From: Megalonaias nervosa
Lineage: Eukaryota > Mollusca > Bivalvia > Unionida > Unionidae
Assembly (NCBI GenBank): GCA_016617855.1
Contig: JAECUM010012861.1
Span: 1-64,000 of the forward strand
Reading direction: 5' to 3'
DNA: 64,000 nucleotides
Shown: positions 50,118 through 56,806 of the stretch, piece after piece
Position numbering within the stretch: the first letter of the stretch is position 1
How the letters are laid out: each line of letters begins with the position of its first letter
Made by a program: the position numbers and the translations under genes
The notes under the pieces: model-generated
What the model saw: the letters and a program-made list of their open reading frames with translations, nothing else
The model's database searches: none
Told to the model about the DNA's origin: nothing

Positions 50118-52515
50118 ACCATCGTAGCAAAAAAAGGGCGAAAGTCCATGAAAATACGAGCGTTGGGGATTTTCGCTTGTGTCAAACGACGATTTCTCTG
50201 GACCTATGAATGATGGTAAAGTTAAGTCAAACCGTCCAAAGGGGGGAGAGAGAGAGAGAGAGAGAGAGAGGGAGTAGTAATGTTAATTAAAGTAGAGTAA
50301 TGACTTAGATCAACTGAAAACATATTTAAATATTTTAGTTACCTCTTGTTGGTTCGTCATTTCACTTAGTTTCTATTACACGCTAATTTTCATTACTCAG
50401 TACGTGAATGCCTGAGAGTTCAGTGTGTACATACAGCTAATGTGTTTGTAGTGCTCTACTTTCTTCATAAAAACAATCTTTCATGTTTAAATCATAAGTT
50501 TGTCTTATACTGATTTAATTAATGTGAATAAAAATAGAAACTTACAAAGAAAACAATCAACTTATCAATTTGCAAATGTGATTGTGATTGTGAGCAACAA
50601 CAAAAAGCATAGAACTACATTTTGTACACACTCTCAGGGATGTGAGGAGTTTATTCTCTCGGTCAATACACAGTTGCCCGGAGCATACCTTAAATCCATT
50701 CAAAGGGCAGATATGTGAATTTGTATGTGATATAAATAAAATATATGTATAGCACATTCACTTAAGTTTATCCAAAAAGGAGCGCAATACATTGTGTAAC
50801 AATAAGATTTGAATAATCTAATTTTGATTTTCAAAGAACAATTTCTAAATTCACGTAAAAGCATGTTTATACGAGTACACAGAATCTGTAATGTCTCATT
50901 ATATCTTCATCATCTAACTGACTAGATTTTTAAAATATTACTAAAAGACATAACTATTGGCATATACAAGAGCATGGCCGTTAATATGTACAGAGGGAGT
51001 AGATGGAAATTTGAAAGATGTTGACTTAATGATCTTGCATTCGGATTTGAAAGTATTATAGATGATATTATTCTCAAATGCGTATCGTATATCTACAAAA
51101 ATTCCCTTAAACCTGTGACCGAAGGACTTATCAGTGACATATCATCAGAAAACAAGAACATGATTTAAATAGTTACTCGTTCTTACATCTGGCAGACCAA
51201 GGACGAGTTAAAATCGGTAAGAATAAGGGGTTTCCAAAAAGAATTTAAGTCTTAAAGACAGGAAGAAGTGTCTGGAAGTCCTCATTAAAGCATACAGTGC
51301 TTTTGTAGGTAATCAACCAAATCCTCCAGTCTTCTCTAAAATTATTCATGCTCGTATTCAGCTAGTTATACTTCATTATTGCGAATGTGGGAAGTGAACT
51401 ATTTAACAAATGTAGAAAACACAACACAGCAAAATGTTTGGGAACTGGCAGATAATGAAATGTGAGAAAAGTTTGCAAAATGAATAAGTCAGTAAAAACT
51501 AATATTGCCTGCCAGAGTAAGCTTGGACGTTTCTTCATTATCACTGGTATTACCAAGTAATATTAGTATCATATATATAATTTTCCCCCCTACCTAGCAC
51601 ACATACTTAGAAAGGAAACTCCGGAAGGACGATCTACTTTGTAGTATAAACCTAAGCAAAGATGGGAAGTCTTGCGAGATTGCTCATACGCTCTATAACA
51701 AAATGTCCCTTACAAGAATAGCCAAAGACACTTGCTATTCAATTAGCTAAGAAATATATACAAAGACTGTGATACATTAGATGATCTTGAAAGCATTTTT
51801 TTAATCGGCTTGCCAGACTGTATCGCACCATCTCTCGATGAAATGTGTGCGATTGGTATTACAAAGATTTGAACATTAGTGTGCTGTACAACAAAGTTCT
51901 TTAAGAGTGAACAGTACGTCAGTACATCCTCTCAATGTACTCTCCATGCACCTCTACAAGCTTTCTCAGTATAATTATAGCGGACAGTTGGTTAGGTATT
52001 GTTCAACTTTTTCCAACACTTTCGAGGCATAAAATGTCTGGTGATACTAGCAAAGTCAGGCACAGACACCTGGATGGCCAGGCCTTTTGGTTGAAAACTA
52101 ATGTATACAAACCTCTTGACAGTCCGACTACGTCGAGCGATTTATGTTCTCCAATTAAAATTTTATTTTTTGTTCTCTTCAATCGGTTCAGAAGAAGTAA
52201 ATCCACGTTTTATCACCTGTGACTATCTCATTTAACCTCTCTGACTACTCTTTTTGTGTCTGGTGAGTTGCTGTTGCTTTCTTTGATCATCAACAAAATG
52301 CGGGATCCAACTTGCACAAAATTGTCTGAATTCCAAATGATACTTCAATATATTTAAAACAAATGACGAATTAACTCACATGATAATAGAAATATTTTCC
52401 ATTATTAATCCAGCTTCTACATCAATTGTTGCCTTCACAGCAACAACTTCCCGTTTACCAATCGCAGACAACGGTTTTCCAGCACTTGGGTTATCTTCTA
52501 TCGACTCGCGACAGT
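20645..52515 (-). CDS. Nine-exon gene: C2-like / CXorf38-like HEPN / helical / TIR protein (5' end not found)
   Basis: Gene-level entry; the nine exons are listed separately. Joined exons give 693 residues plus a leading split codon, ending at a stop at 20645-20647. All junction phases agree and every intron is GT-AG. Domains: beta-rich and C2-like about 1-135, acidic/proline linker 136-178, CXorf38-like HEPN domain about 179-390, helical linker 391-441, DED-like helices about 450-535, TIR about 546-680. Known of the families: HEPN domains often cleave or bind RNA, and TIR domains signal by self-association or cleave NAD. Inferred: an intracellular innate-immune protein, since no signal peptide or membrane span is visible. 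The true start lies upstream of 52515. An ATG in exon 4 (residue 135, context ggcATGG) could start a 559-residue form lacking the C2-like part. A candidate AATAAA lies about 600 bases past the stop (20039-20044, minus). Exons 4-9 are more certain than 1-3. Confidence 0.75.
21130..22019. other. Intron between exons 8 and 9, unique part
   Basis: AT-rich intron sequence. A 42-47-bp direct duplication (CCAAATTAATTTTTTATC.GCTAGTA) lies at 21580-21668. Confidence 0.6.
22020..22325. repeat. Dispersed repeat family D, copy 2 (intron 8)
   Basis: AACACAGACCCTAATCTGCT, TTTGTGTTGCTTGTAGCTGG and an inverted partner GATTTGGGTCTGTGCAGTTT mark the family. Confidence 0.75.
22403..22709 (-). CDS. Exon 8: helical, death-fold/DED-like module
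   Basis: Acceptor TCTCTTTTCTTCAG|GTT with a strong pyrimidine tract. It has 102 codons plus 1 base. I chose the donor GCAT|GTAGGA because it gives the one-base overhang that exon 9 needs; a better-looking donor further on (TTG|GTGAAA) gives the wrong phase. The translation is almost all helix. KPDDVQFLLAALEEKQMF followed by AENLDALLQLIEPLQ resembles helices 4-6 of a death effector domain ('L..LL..Le..g.l..dnL..L..li'). The similarity is weak and a TRIF-like N-terminal helical bundle is an alternative. Its place directly before a TIR domain fits an adaptor. Confidence 0.78.
22770..23619. other. Intron 7 start, nothing else recognised
   Basis: AT-rich intron sequence upstream (minus sense) of exon 8; no additional exon with matching phase seen. 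Confidence 0.5.
23620..23683. repeat. (AT)n microsatellite
   Basis: About 32 AT units. Confidence 0.97.
23940..24031. repeat. (GA)n microsatellite, about 46 units
   Basis: Pure purine/pyrimidine mirror run; poly-ER and poly-SL frames are artefacts. Confidence 0.97.
24249..24305. repeat. (AT)n microsatellite
   Basis: About 28 AT units. Confidence 0.97.
24306..27607. other. Intron 7 interior, no gene seen
   Basis: AT-rich sequence with short domain-free frames (for example 25364-25555 plus and 25879-26133 minus) and no splice-bounded exon in the required phase. Confidence 0.5.
27608..27718 (-). CDS. Exon 7: short helical linker
   Basis: Acceptor TTGTCTTTACAG|GTC and donor AAG|GTCAGT. It has 37 codons, phase 0 at both ends, with no stop. 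The peptide runs VMTDTDFDVMRELVVMDICK and then a charged helix ending TQRKKIAK. I recognise no domain. The sharp splice sites and phase match to exons 6 and 8 support it. The intron just upstream carries two degenerate copies of this exon edge plus its acceptor (see 27776-27840 and 28730-28815). Confidence 0.75.
27776..27840. repeat. Partial duplicate of exon 7's acceptor region, copy 2
   Basis: GTGTCAGTTCTGACCTGTTA then AGACAAATGTAAAACT repeats the exon 7 edge and polypyrimidine tract at 27705-27740, with changes. Confidence 0.75.
28730..28815. repeat. Partial duplicate of exon 7's acceptor region, copy 3
   Basis: TGTGTCAGTACTGACCTGTA then AAGACAAATGTAAAACTC and CCATAGTGAACCATGATGTA match the sequence beside exon 7 about 1 kb away. 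Confidence 0.75.
28816..29704. other. Intron 6 stretch, no gene seen
   Basis: AT-rich. Its last 70 bases belong to the GGCCATAACTCC repeat family into which the 1.2-kb element inserted. Confidence 0.5.
29705..30930 (+). mobile_element. Repeat element copy 2, about 1.2 kb, nested in another repeat
   Basis: Full-length relative of the element at 1-709. The left end TTATTATATGCTCAT is repeated inverted at 30788-30802, just before the terminal palindrome. Flanks on both sides (AAATCCAACAATCCTTGG... and ...GGTGGAAATCAAACTC) belong to one dispersed repeat also seen at 17.1-17.9 kb, so the element inserted into an older repeat, with TA-rich sequence at the junction. A 166-codon open frame inside (29637-30137) shows no domain. 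It is probably a non-autonomous DNA element. It lies in the intron between exons 6 and 7. Confidence 0.7.
30805..30929. repeat. 125-bp near-perfect palindrome (copy 2)
   Basis: Arms of about 60 bases with a few mismatches, beginning GGTTACTGCATTTGTATGGG. Terminal part of the 1.2-kb element. Confidence 0.9.
30945..31500 (+). repeat. Degenerate GGCCATAACTCC repeat family (right of the insertion)
   Basis: GGGGCCATAACTCC, GAAATCCAACAAACCTTGGC and CTCATTTAAG motifs recur, as at 17.1-17.9 kb. Confidence 0.65.
31530..31830 (+). repeat. Minisatellite, 30-bp unit (60-bp dimer), about 10 copies
   Basis: Units alternate TCCTCTAAATGTACAATCAG and TCCTCTAAATGGGCAATCAG followed by GGGC(C)AATAAA/CATAAA. 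The 30-bp period keeps frames open on both strands (NPLNGQSGAI on plus, APDCPFRGFM on minus). The unit is clearly derived from the neighbouring GGCCATAACTCCTCTAAATG repeat. Confidence 0.93.
32402..32617 (-). CDS. Exon 6: HEPN motif exon (R-x4-H)
   Basis: Acceptor TTATATACAG|GTT and donor AAG|GTAAAT. It has 72 codons, phase 0 at both ends. It begins VLKVRNLVAHSHN: Arg337-Asn-x3-His342 of the assembled protein is a canonical HEPN R-(x4-6)-H motif with the usual polar residue after Arg. CXorf38 has the same layout (EV.KCRNEIMHSS). The rest is helical (GIEQIKILMVHMKQKFESFA) with an acidic loop (DDEDVSEDE), then another helix. Known of the family: R and H form the metal-independent ribonuclease site in active HEPN proteins. 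Activity here is inference. Confidence 0.88.
32618..33255. other. Intron 5, part next to exon 6
   Basis: AT-rich; no further exon recognised. Confidence 0.5.
33256..33336. repeat. (TA)n microsatellite, about 40 units
   Basis: Pure TA run. Confidence 0.97.
33337..34483. other. Intron 5 interior, no gene seen
   Basis: Very AT-rich (T-runs at 33560-33625), with no supported feature. Confidence 0.5.
34484..34625 (+). repeat. Minisatellite, 43-bp unit, 3-4 copies
   Basis: GCAGCAATTATACATTGTAA then TTCATTCTAATTGATAGGAGTAT, nearly identical between copies. Confidence 0.92.
34660..34766 (+). repeat. Direct duplication, about 54 bp, 2 copies
   Basis: GGCATCAATTGATATTCAAC followed by TGCCACTAGAACTTGCATATATACTGTAT occurs twice with one internal change. 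Confidence 0.9.
35364..35474. repeat. (CT)n(AT)n(GTAT)n compound microsatellite
   Basis: CT run to 35414, AT run to 35430, GTAT run to 35474. Confidence 0.97.
35475..36279. other. Intron 5 interior, no gene seen
   Basis: AT-rich sequence, nothing supportable. Confidence 0.5.
36280..37110 (-). repeat. Degenerate tandem repeat, about 130-bp unit, family E
   Basis: GCAATAACAAGATTTTCAAAATGGC recurs at about 36481, 36607, 36729, 36863 and 36995, with CACCATTTTCATTTAG.ACCAAC between. Copies at 62.6-63.2 kb read in the other direction. Confidence 0.7.
37417..37445. repeat. (ATT)n microsatellite
   Basis: About nine ATT units. Confidence 0.95.
37645..37885 (+). mobile_element. tRNA-derived SINE, family B, copy 2 (intron 5)
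   Basis: Starts GGGGCCCCAGGTGGACACC, B box GGGTTCGAGTCTTGGGC, body with GTATGTGAGAAAGCTGCCAG and TAGCTTCCTGTGGG. Aligns with 12528-12763 reversed. Confidence 0.8.
38348..38810 (-). CDS. Exon 5: CXorf38-like HEPN domain, N-terminal part
   Basis: Acceptor TCTCTTTCAG|G and donor GAG|GTATCA. The 463-bp exon is 1 base plus 154 codons. Near the start DREGHHRYLRLGRALLYLKE matches the 'YLRLGxALLxL' opening of animal DZIP3/CXorf38-like HEPN proteins. Further on, EKWESQPWETGKAFMPSGQ and DTDIMGILRLISSCKQF match the two best-conserved stretches I know from CXorf38 (Trp-x-(V)-x-A-W-E-V-A-K-A-F-M-P-x-G, and x-D-A-x-x-L-L-x-L-I-x-S-C-x-x-F). A lysine-rich insertion (KKQKTKNGGNKEK) replaces the Cys/His-rich segment of human CXorf38, so a zinc site present there is probably missing. 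It ends exactly before the catalytic-motif exon. Confidence 0.88.
38811..40504. other. Intron 4 start, no gene seen
   Basis: AT-rich. Two short related blocks (CTGATTGGTTAGTGATTTGACATTAGCC and TTGTTTATTGATTTCACTATAGCC) near 39275 and 39435 suggest an old duplication. Confidence 0.5.
40505..40640. repeat. Dispersed repeat family D, copy 3 (intron 4)
   Basis: GCATAGACCCTGATCTTCTG and GATCAGGGCCTATGTTTGCA, flanked by TGGTATGTAT on both sides (about 40509 and 40648), which may be a target-site duplication. Confidence 0.7.
40641..41779. other. Intron 4 interior, no gene seen
   Basis: AT-rich sequence without supported features. Confidence 0.5.
41780..42260 (-). repeat. Family E repeat, second locus
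   Basis: GTGATAACAAGATTTTCAGAATGGCC, CTAGCACCATTTTCATTTAA and later diverged copies. Confidence 0.6.
42261..43224. other. Intron 4 interior, no gene seen
   Basis: Nothing supportable; AT-rich. Confidence 0.5.
43225..43442 (+). mobile_element. tRNA-derived SINE, family B, copy 3 (diverged, intron 4)
   Basis: TTGCTAAGTGGTCCATGGTC head, TTGGGTCTGAATCTTCAGCTTGG around a decayed B box, then GTATGTTAGAAAGTCTGCCA and CTTCCCATGGGT, as in the other two copies. Confidence 0.7.
44295..44449 (-). CDS. Exon 4: acidic/proline-rich linker with possible alternative start ATG
   Basis: It has 51 codons plus 2 bases, with a perfect donor GG|GTAAGT at 44294. I placed the acceptor at CTAG|ATC (44450), because the more upstream TTTGTAG would run into a stop in the frame set by exon 3. 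The peptide begins IKCSELNGMANKLIIEN and continues with EGEVPIPPERLHSDSS and GEENPLIIGE, a low-complexity linker between the C2-like part and the HEPN domain. The internal ATG (residue 135) has G at +4 and an in-frame TAG just upstream of the acceptor. If transcription starts in the preceding intron this would be the initiator. Confidence 0.75.
44880..45000. repeat. Dispersed repeat family D, copy 4 (intron 3)
   Basis: AAGCAACATAGACCCTTGTC, GTGCTGGCAGATCATGGCC and GCAGTTTGCAGTTGTATTTG mark a diverged copy. Confidence 0.6.
45190..45655 (+). repeat. Minisatellite, 60-bp unit, about 8 copies (intron 3)
   Basis: ATTACACTGTCATGTAAGAC then TGCCATTACACTGTTATGTAAGATGGCCTGATTGTGAGAT. Each unit contains two related half-repeats. 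The 60-bp period gives an open frame of 95 codons that is not a gene. Confidence 0.95.
45656..46713. other. Intron 3 remainder, no gene seen
   Basis: AT-rich; a short (TG)n run lies at 46490-46512. Confidence 0.5.
46714..46821 (-). CDS. Exon 3: continuation of the C2-like domain
   Basis: Clear acceptor ATGTTTTTTCAG|GTT and donor GAG|GTAAAT. It holds 36 codons, phase 0 at both ends. It reads VAVKLSPLPTDEAIP then ILLSLITVIYDQPINIVERE. Joined to exon 2 this gives WNER-VAVKL...LITVIYDQ, the order expected in a C2 domain (WNE, strand, loop, 'L.i.VyD'). It is too short to be recognised alone. The splice sites and uninterrupted frame support it, and the match with the exon 2 motif raises confidence in both. 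Confidence 0.65.
46822..47710. other. Intron 2, part next to exon 3
   Basis: AT-rich; short (TCTA) and (GT) runs at 47060-47090. No exon recognised. Confidence 0.5.
47711..47772. repeat. (AT)n microsatellite
   Basis: About 31 AT units. Confidence 0.97.
48080..48097. repeat. Poly-G run
   Basis: A G-tract with one A; the minus frame through it (poly-P) is not coding. Confidence 0.9.
48139..48274 (-). CDS. Exon 2: C2-like half-domain with TLNPNWNE motif
   Basis: Acceptor TATATGCAG|T after a long T tract; donor CGT|GTGTAC. The exon is 1 base plus 45 codons. It reads FYVRVLVF (a typical first C2 strand), then A.I.NMDDASKM, then KKTKHNKTLNPNWNER. The last part matches the C2 signature 'kTk..kkTLNPxWNE' (as in NEDD4-type and PKC-type C2 domains). 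Calcium-binding aspartates are not obvious: the usual GxSDPYV is replaced by DDASKML, so the domain may not bind calcium. A neighbouring donor, AAC|GTGTGT, scores about as well but would break the frame with exon 3. Direct continuation into exon 3 restores the expected next C2 strands, which is why I chose CGT|GT. Confidence 0.55.
48351..48406. repeat. Perfect 13-bp inverted repeat, 30-bp loop
   Basis: GTAAGACGTCGAC at 48351-48363 and GTCGACGTCTTAC at 48394-48406. Lies in the intron about 80 bases before exon 2 (minus sense) and contains GACGTC, a CRE-like core, in both arms. Confidence 0.85.
48407..49374. other. Intron 1 stretch, no gene seen
   Basis: Contains G- and C-runs at 48984-48993 and 49197-49208 (GGCTGGATTAAGGGGGG ... 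CCCCGCCCCCCCACCAAGCCCC), which look like a small eroded repeat. Confidence 0.45.
49375..49447. repeat. (AT)n microsatellite
   Basis: About 36 AT units. Confidence 0.97.
49448..50060. other. Intron 1 stretch, no gene seen
   Basis: Short domain-free frames only. Confidence 0.5.
50070..50272. repeat. C-run/(CT)n and G-run/(GA)n pair in inverted arrangement
   Basis: A C-run followed by (CT)n at 50070-50116 is mirrored by a G-run followed by (GA)n at 50241-50271, so the two ends could pair around a 125-base loop. Confidence 0.75.
50273..52379. other. Intron 1 interior, no gene called
   Basis: Several short frames on both strands (for example 51935-52222 plus, 52003-52206 minus) resemble eroded transposon sequence but no motif is firm enough to name. 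Confidence 0.4.
52380..52515 (-). CDS. Exon 1 (first visible) of the HEPN-TIR gene
   Basis: On the minus strand the exon follows an acceptor-like TTTTAAAG at 52516 and ends at a strong donor, AT|GTGAGT. It has 44 full codons with 2 bases hanging at each end, so an earlier exon must supply one base. The translation opens CRESIEDNPSAGKP and carries a strand-like VVAVKATIDVEAGL. I recognise no domain; it may be the first strands of the C2-like fold or a separate beta segment. The 2-base overhang matches the 1-base start of exon 2 at 48274. The acceptor has a weak pyrimidine tract, so the upstream boundary is the least secure part. Confidence 0.5.
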
Positions 52516-52899
52516 CTTTAAAACAATGAAACAATTTTAGTATATATGGGTATGACAGAGATTTACTTCGTTTAAGTCGGCCCTGTTGTCGGTTTGAGAC
52601 TACCTAAGAATACCCGGATTTTACAAAATGCTTTTGCACAGTAACAGACTTATTCTTCTCCGATATTCTCACGTCACTGTTATTTGCATAAGTTACGTAA
52701 CACATATATCTGCAAATGTCTGCGTGTTGCAGATCATATTAAAGACTGTTATTTTGTATTAATCTGATCGGTTCAAAGAAACAAGAAAAGTTATAACCCA
52801 ATTTGTTTTTGTCAGAACTTTTCAGATACTCGTCGTATATGAAATGTTGTCTGCTAATGAGGCAGAAGCCAACTGATACACCTAGCATACATATAGCTG

Positions 52900-53118
52900 T
52901 TTACAATCAGTTTTCAGGAGGAAAACGTGCTTGTGAAAGAATTCTTGTATGCTTTGCTTATGACATTAAGAGGAAGCAGGTAAAAAAAAACTCTTTGCTA
53001 GAGGAACAGCTGTTCATTAATACCTCCAGCAATCTGTTCACAATCAATTTTCAGAAGGAAAACGTGCCTGTGAAAGAATACTATGTTTTTTTTTTTATGA
53101 TGCTGTGAGAAAGCAGGT
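52900..53118 (+). repeat. Direct duplication, about 135 bp, 2 copies
   Basis: ACAATCAGTTTTCAGGAGGA then AAACGTGCTTGTGAAAGAAT at 52904 recurs as ACAATCAATTTTCAGAAGGAAAACGTGCCTGTGAAAGAAT at 53040, each followed by a GA-rich AAGCAGGTA. Confidence 0.8.
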
Positions 53119-53137
53119 ATACAAACATGTTTCTAAG

Positions 53138-53138
<1 letters not shown>

Positions 53139-53174
<36 letters not shown>
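53139..53174. repeat. (AC)n microsatellite
   Basis: About 18 AC units. Confidence 0.97.
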
Positions 53175-53176
<2 letters not shown>

Positions 53177-54107
53177 ATTTAATTTAACGCCATGAAATTT
53201 TACGCACATCATCTTTTCCATATGTAGATTACCCGAGTAGATTTTTTAAGCCATCATGACGCTTTTTTTAAAAGTAATTTTGATATATTTTTGAAAACTT
53301 GTTTGGCTTAAATTTTGTTACAGATATAAAGAGGGAAAACATCATTTTTCGTGGTAAGGAGTTGGATAATTTTATCGGCCAGATAGTTGATTTTTCGCGA
53401 CAGAATGTATGAGCTGTTCTGTTTGATTTGTCAGATGTTTTAGAACATCAGCAAACATTATGGAGCAGTTATTCTACCAGCTACTGTTATAAAAACACAA
53501 AAGACACTCTCTTTTGTTCCAGACAAGCCAGTGACAACGATGACGTAGTTTTGGATTTATTAGATCGTGGCCACATCTTCATAAATTTGCACCTGTACCA
53601 ACAAAATAACGACACATTATTTGCTCAGAAAATAATTATGCATTTATGAATTAATTGGAACGCTTACGCATGTTCTTAATTTTTTTTCTACGTGTACTTA
53701 CTTTATTCACTGAGTATTTAATTTTATGATTATTATTTCAAGAAAGTTAGTAAAATAAAGTTAAACCTGAATATTTTGGCATCGTGTTTGGGGTTCACGG
53801 CATTAATTTACCCCCCCCCCCAGCAACGAATTAAGCCTTTGATTGTATTTGTTCTGCTGTTTTCTTATTATTTATTCCGTGTTTTCAGCGCACAAACCTT
53901 TCCTCATTTTTTGAACTGTAATCTTCTTTATTTCCATCAACATTTCCCATCTTTTACATTTTTCTGTCTTTTAATAACATTTTGTTTCATCGTCTTTCTT
54001 TGTTATGCCTTTAAGAACCGTTTTTGTTTTTCTTTGTTTCTCTGTTCTTTTTCTGTTTTTCCATCATATTGCCTTCTAATTTTGCTTTCCCTTCTAATAT
54101 GAACAGT
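53175..54107. other. Non-coding stretch, no gene seen
   Basis: A 108-codon plus frame at 53776-54102 is low-complexity Phe/Leu from a TTC/TTT-rich tract and is not called. Confidence 0.5.
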
Positions 54108-54108
54108 A

Positions 54109-54139
<31 letters not shown>

Positions 54140-54164
54140 CACACACACACACACACGCACACGT
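54108..54164. repeat. (AC)n microsatellite, interrupted
   Basis: AC run with three G substitutions. Confidence 0.97.
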
Positions 54165-55151
54165 GCAAAATAGTCAAATATATATTGAAACTTTTAAAAA
54201 TTAAATAAATCAAAGTCAGCTGCTCAGAGAAAGCTCATATATAAATCTGACCAAAAAGATTAAGAGCAAAGAAACAAAAAAAGCAAAAAACAAAACAAAA
54301 CAAACAAAACAAACTTATTGCAAACATAATAATACGAATAACGTATTTTTTTCTATGCTTTGGAATCATTTTTAAAAAGATCCCCAAAAATTTACACAGA
54401 TCATCGAAAACAGTTAGGAAAAATACAGTAAGTGGATTGCAAAATGGAGAATCAAGACTTAAAATGTAGAACCTTCGGTGTTCACAGTGAAAGACAAAGA
54501 CATTTTAAGTCAACACTATAGATGGTAAATCTGTGAGAAACATAACTGAAGCTCAAAATTGAGACTGATTTAACATTTACATAGAGAGACTCGGTACAAT
54601 GTTAATGGGATTTGAATTATAAATATCTACCGTATATATTATTGTTTATGCATAGCATGTCCGGTTATGGCAATCATTTATTCGTCAGGACAAAAGATTT
54701 GAAAGTATATGTATGGATATTCGGTGTGCATTTGAGCTCTTCTGGATGTGAAACAAGTTTGCAACTGAAACATACCTAAAATATATGTTGCTATTTAAAT
54801 GTTTTGAAGCTCTGCCTGAGCATAATTATACATTTTATGCGCATCTACACTCCATTTCTCTTATAAGCTTGCGGGTACCTTGCAGAACTTGAGCTAAATC
54901 ATTACCACTACCATGCAGTCTTTTATCATGTGCACTGCTCTTATCAAGCCAGGTGCTGTTAGGCCCTACTATCAATATAAAAACTGGTCACATTAAGGTT
55001 CGTAGTTACTATTTTCTCCTGTTGTTAATTAAGTAAACAAGGTTTGTGGCTTCTGCGAGATGTGACAATAACTGGATACATTGCAAATAAACCGTGTTTG
55101 GCAGGCCTTTCTTAGCCATTGAAATTTTTTTCAGTTGTTATGAAGTCATAC
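54165..55151. other. Non-coding stretch, no gene seen
   Basis: AT-rich; A-rich (CAAAA) tract at 54265-54315. Confidence 0.5.
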
Positions 55152-55157
55152 AAGAGA

Positions 55158-55252
55158 GCACAGGGGTTCGTTACAAATAAAAATAGGAGCCTAACCTGTA
55201 ATAATATAACACAGGTTAGGCTCCTATTTTTATTTGTAACGAACCCCTGTGC
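55158..55252. mobile_element. Perfect 42-bp inverted repeat (95-bp hairpin) flanked by AAGAGA
   Basis: Left arm 55158-55199 starts GCACAGGGGTTCGTTACAAA; right arm 55211-55252 is its exact reverse complement; loop is AATAATATAAC. AAGAGA is present on both sides (55152-55157, 55253-55258), consistent with a target-site duplication. Either a tiny fold-back/MITE or a hairpin RNA source. Confidence 0.85.
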
Positions 55253-55526
55253 AAGAGACCAATTCCAATTCTATACATGCCGTTAACGGACTGCGCAATA
55301 GATTCATAAGTAATCGCATCATACTATGAACAAATCATTTCTAGTCTTTATAGTCTTCATTACCACCCTCGATCACTTCAGATGCTTTTACAAGTATTTT
55401 ATTAAATGTAAAACCCTGAGAAAGAGCGTTACACTCCGGTGTTTTTCAAGAGCGATTACACAGCGGCGATGGTGCAGTGTGGATATTTAGGTATAACGGT
55501 TCTGATTGATGTAGGGCCTAATGACG

Positions 55527-55799
55527 TTACCAATTATCGACAGATATTGGGTGCACGAAATGATCCGATGTGAAAGTGATGAATATTGTTTTCCTGTTCT
55601 CATGTTTCATTTCGAAAGCTCTAAGTGTAAGATGTTTTTCCTTTAGCTTTCGTAACACCCGACTTTTACTTCCGTACAAAACTGGTAATAAATGAATGTT
55701 ATGTATTTTCGAGGGATAGGTAAATGCCGTAGGATATCTCCCGTTCAGGTTCATCATACTTTGGTTATTACACCAAGCATTATGGCCATATAACTTCAT
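55527..55799 (-). pseudogene. Fragment of LINE reverse transcriptase C-terminus
   Basis: On the minus strand an open stretch contains HLLPVLYGSKSRVLRKLKE and LRAFEMK. This matches the '..LLYGSETWxLRKxDxxxLxAFEMKxLR' block just after the reverse transcriptase domain of many RTE/Jockey-like LINEs. Only this block is visible and the flanks do not extend it, so it is a short 5'-truncated or eroded relic. It is unrelated in orientation and type to the larger LINE at 57.8 kb. Confidence 0.6.
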
Positions 55800-55829
55800 A
55801 TACGTACAACAAAAACGATATATCGTAAT

Positions 55830-55975
55830 GGTTCTAACTGCTGGTAGTACCTGTATAACATTATGTTAATGAACTGGTAGTACCTACATGACATGTTACT
55901 GAACTGGTAGTACCTGCATGACGTGTTAATGAACTGGTACTACCAATATAACATTATGTTAATGAATAGTGAACT
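55830..55975 (+). repeat. Short tandem repeat, about 37-bp unit, 4 copies
   Basis: AACTGGTAGTACCTGCATGACATGTTAATG with variants. Confidence 0.85.
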
Positions 55976-56806
55976 GATACCGTTATGTTAATTACAAATA
56001 GGTTAGGTTAAATTGTCATAAAATCCTATTAATACAACATAATTTTTGTTAGCTACTAAAACTTCGTTAAAAATTTTAAAAAGGCCAAAAACACCCATGG
56101 ACACTTTTGAATTAACCGAGGAGTTGTAAAGATAAAGTTAATCACCCATTACACTACTCAGTATGGCATGACACTACGTAACCAATAGGGTCATTGTAAC
56201 CAATATGGCCCACTCCATGTTAGATATTTCGATATACCCTAATATCATTGTCAGACTAACTGAGAATTTGGATAGGAATGGTCAGAGTAAACTCAGACCA
56301 GTATTCTGTGTACATTAATAGCAGTTTGACAAGAATTTTGAAATGTTTTTGACTTTGCAAATTTTTTTAGTAGAGTTTGAAAAATTAACAGATTGTTTGT
56401 TCTAAGGCCAAGTATATGTCATTCTGGTTAATGGGCTGACACTTGTTTTTGACTGTTGACTTGTCATTTAAAAAGTATAAATTATAAAAAATTTGGAATA
56501 AAAGACAAAAATGTGTTGGTAGAAAAAAACGGGGATCAAACTACAAAGTTAAATTAAGGATGCAAATGATACTTTTTTCTCATTTAAAGTTCATTCAAAT
56601 TTGACTGGACCAAAATTTTTTTTAAAAGTGTGTACCAACCTACCTTTCTGAATAAGTTCTCAAAGTATCCAGAACCCCACATTTTTGTTTGTTTGGTGTA
56701 ATGGATTTTTATGAAATATTTTACCAATTTGTAATAACTGTAATGTAACCTAGATACTACAGTGAATTAGAACTTATTACAAAATATAGCTATTGCTGTA
56801 TTTGTT
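55976..56806. other. Non-coding stretch, no gene seen
   Basis: AT-rich, no supported feature. Confidence 0.5.

Noticed and set aside
51935..52222. Possible DNA-transposase relic on either strand
   Set aside because: A few phrases recalled mariner-type C-termini, but no DDE/D motif or conserved block could be confirmed.
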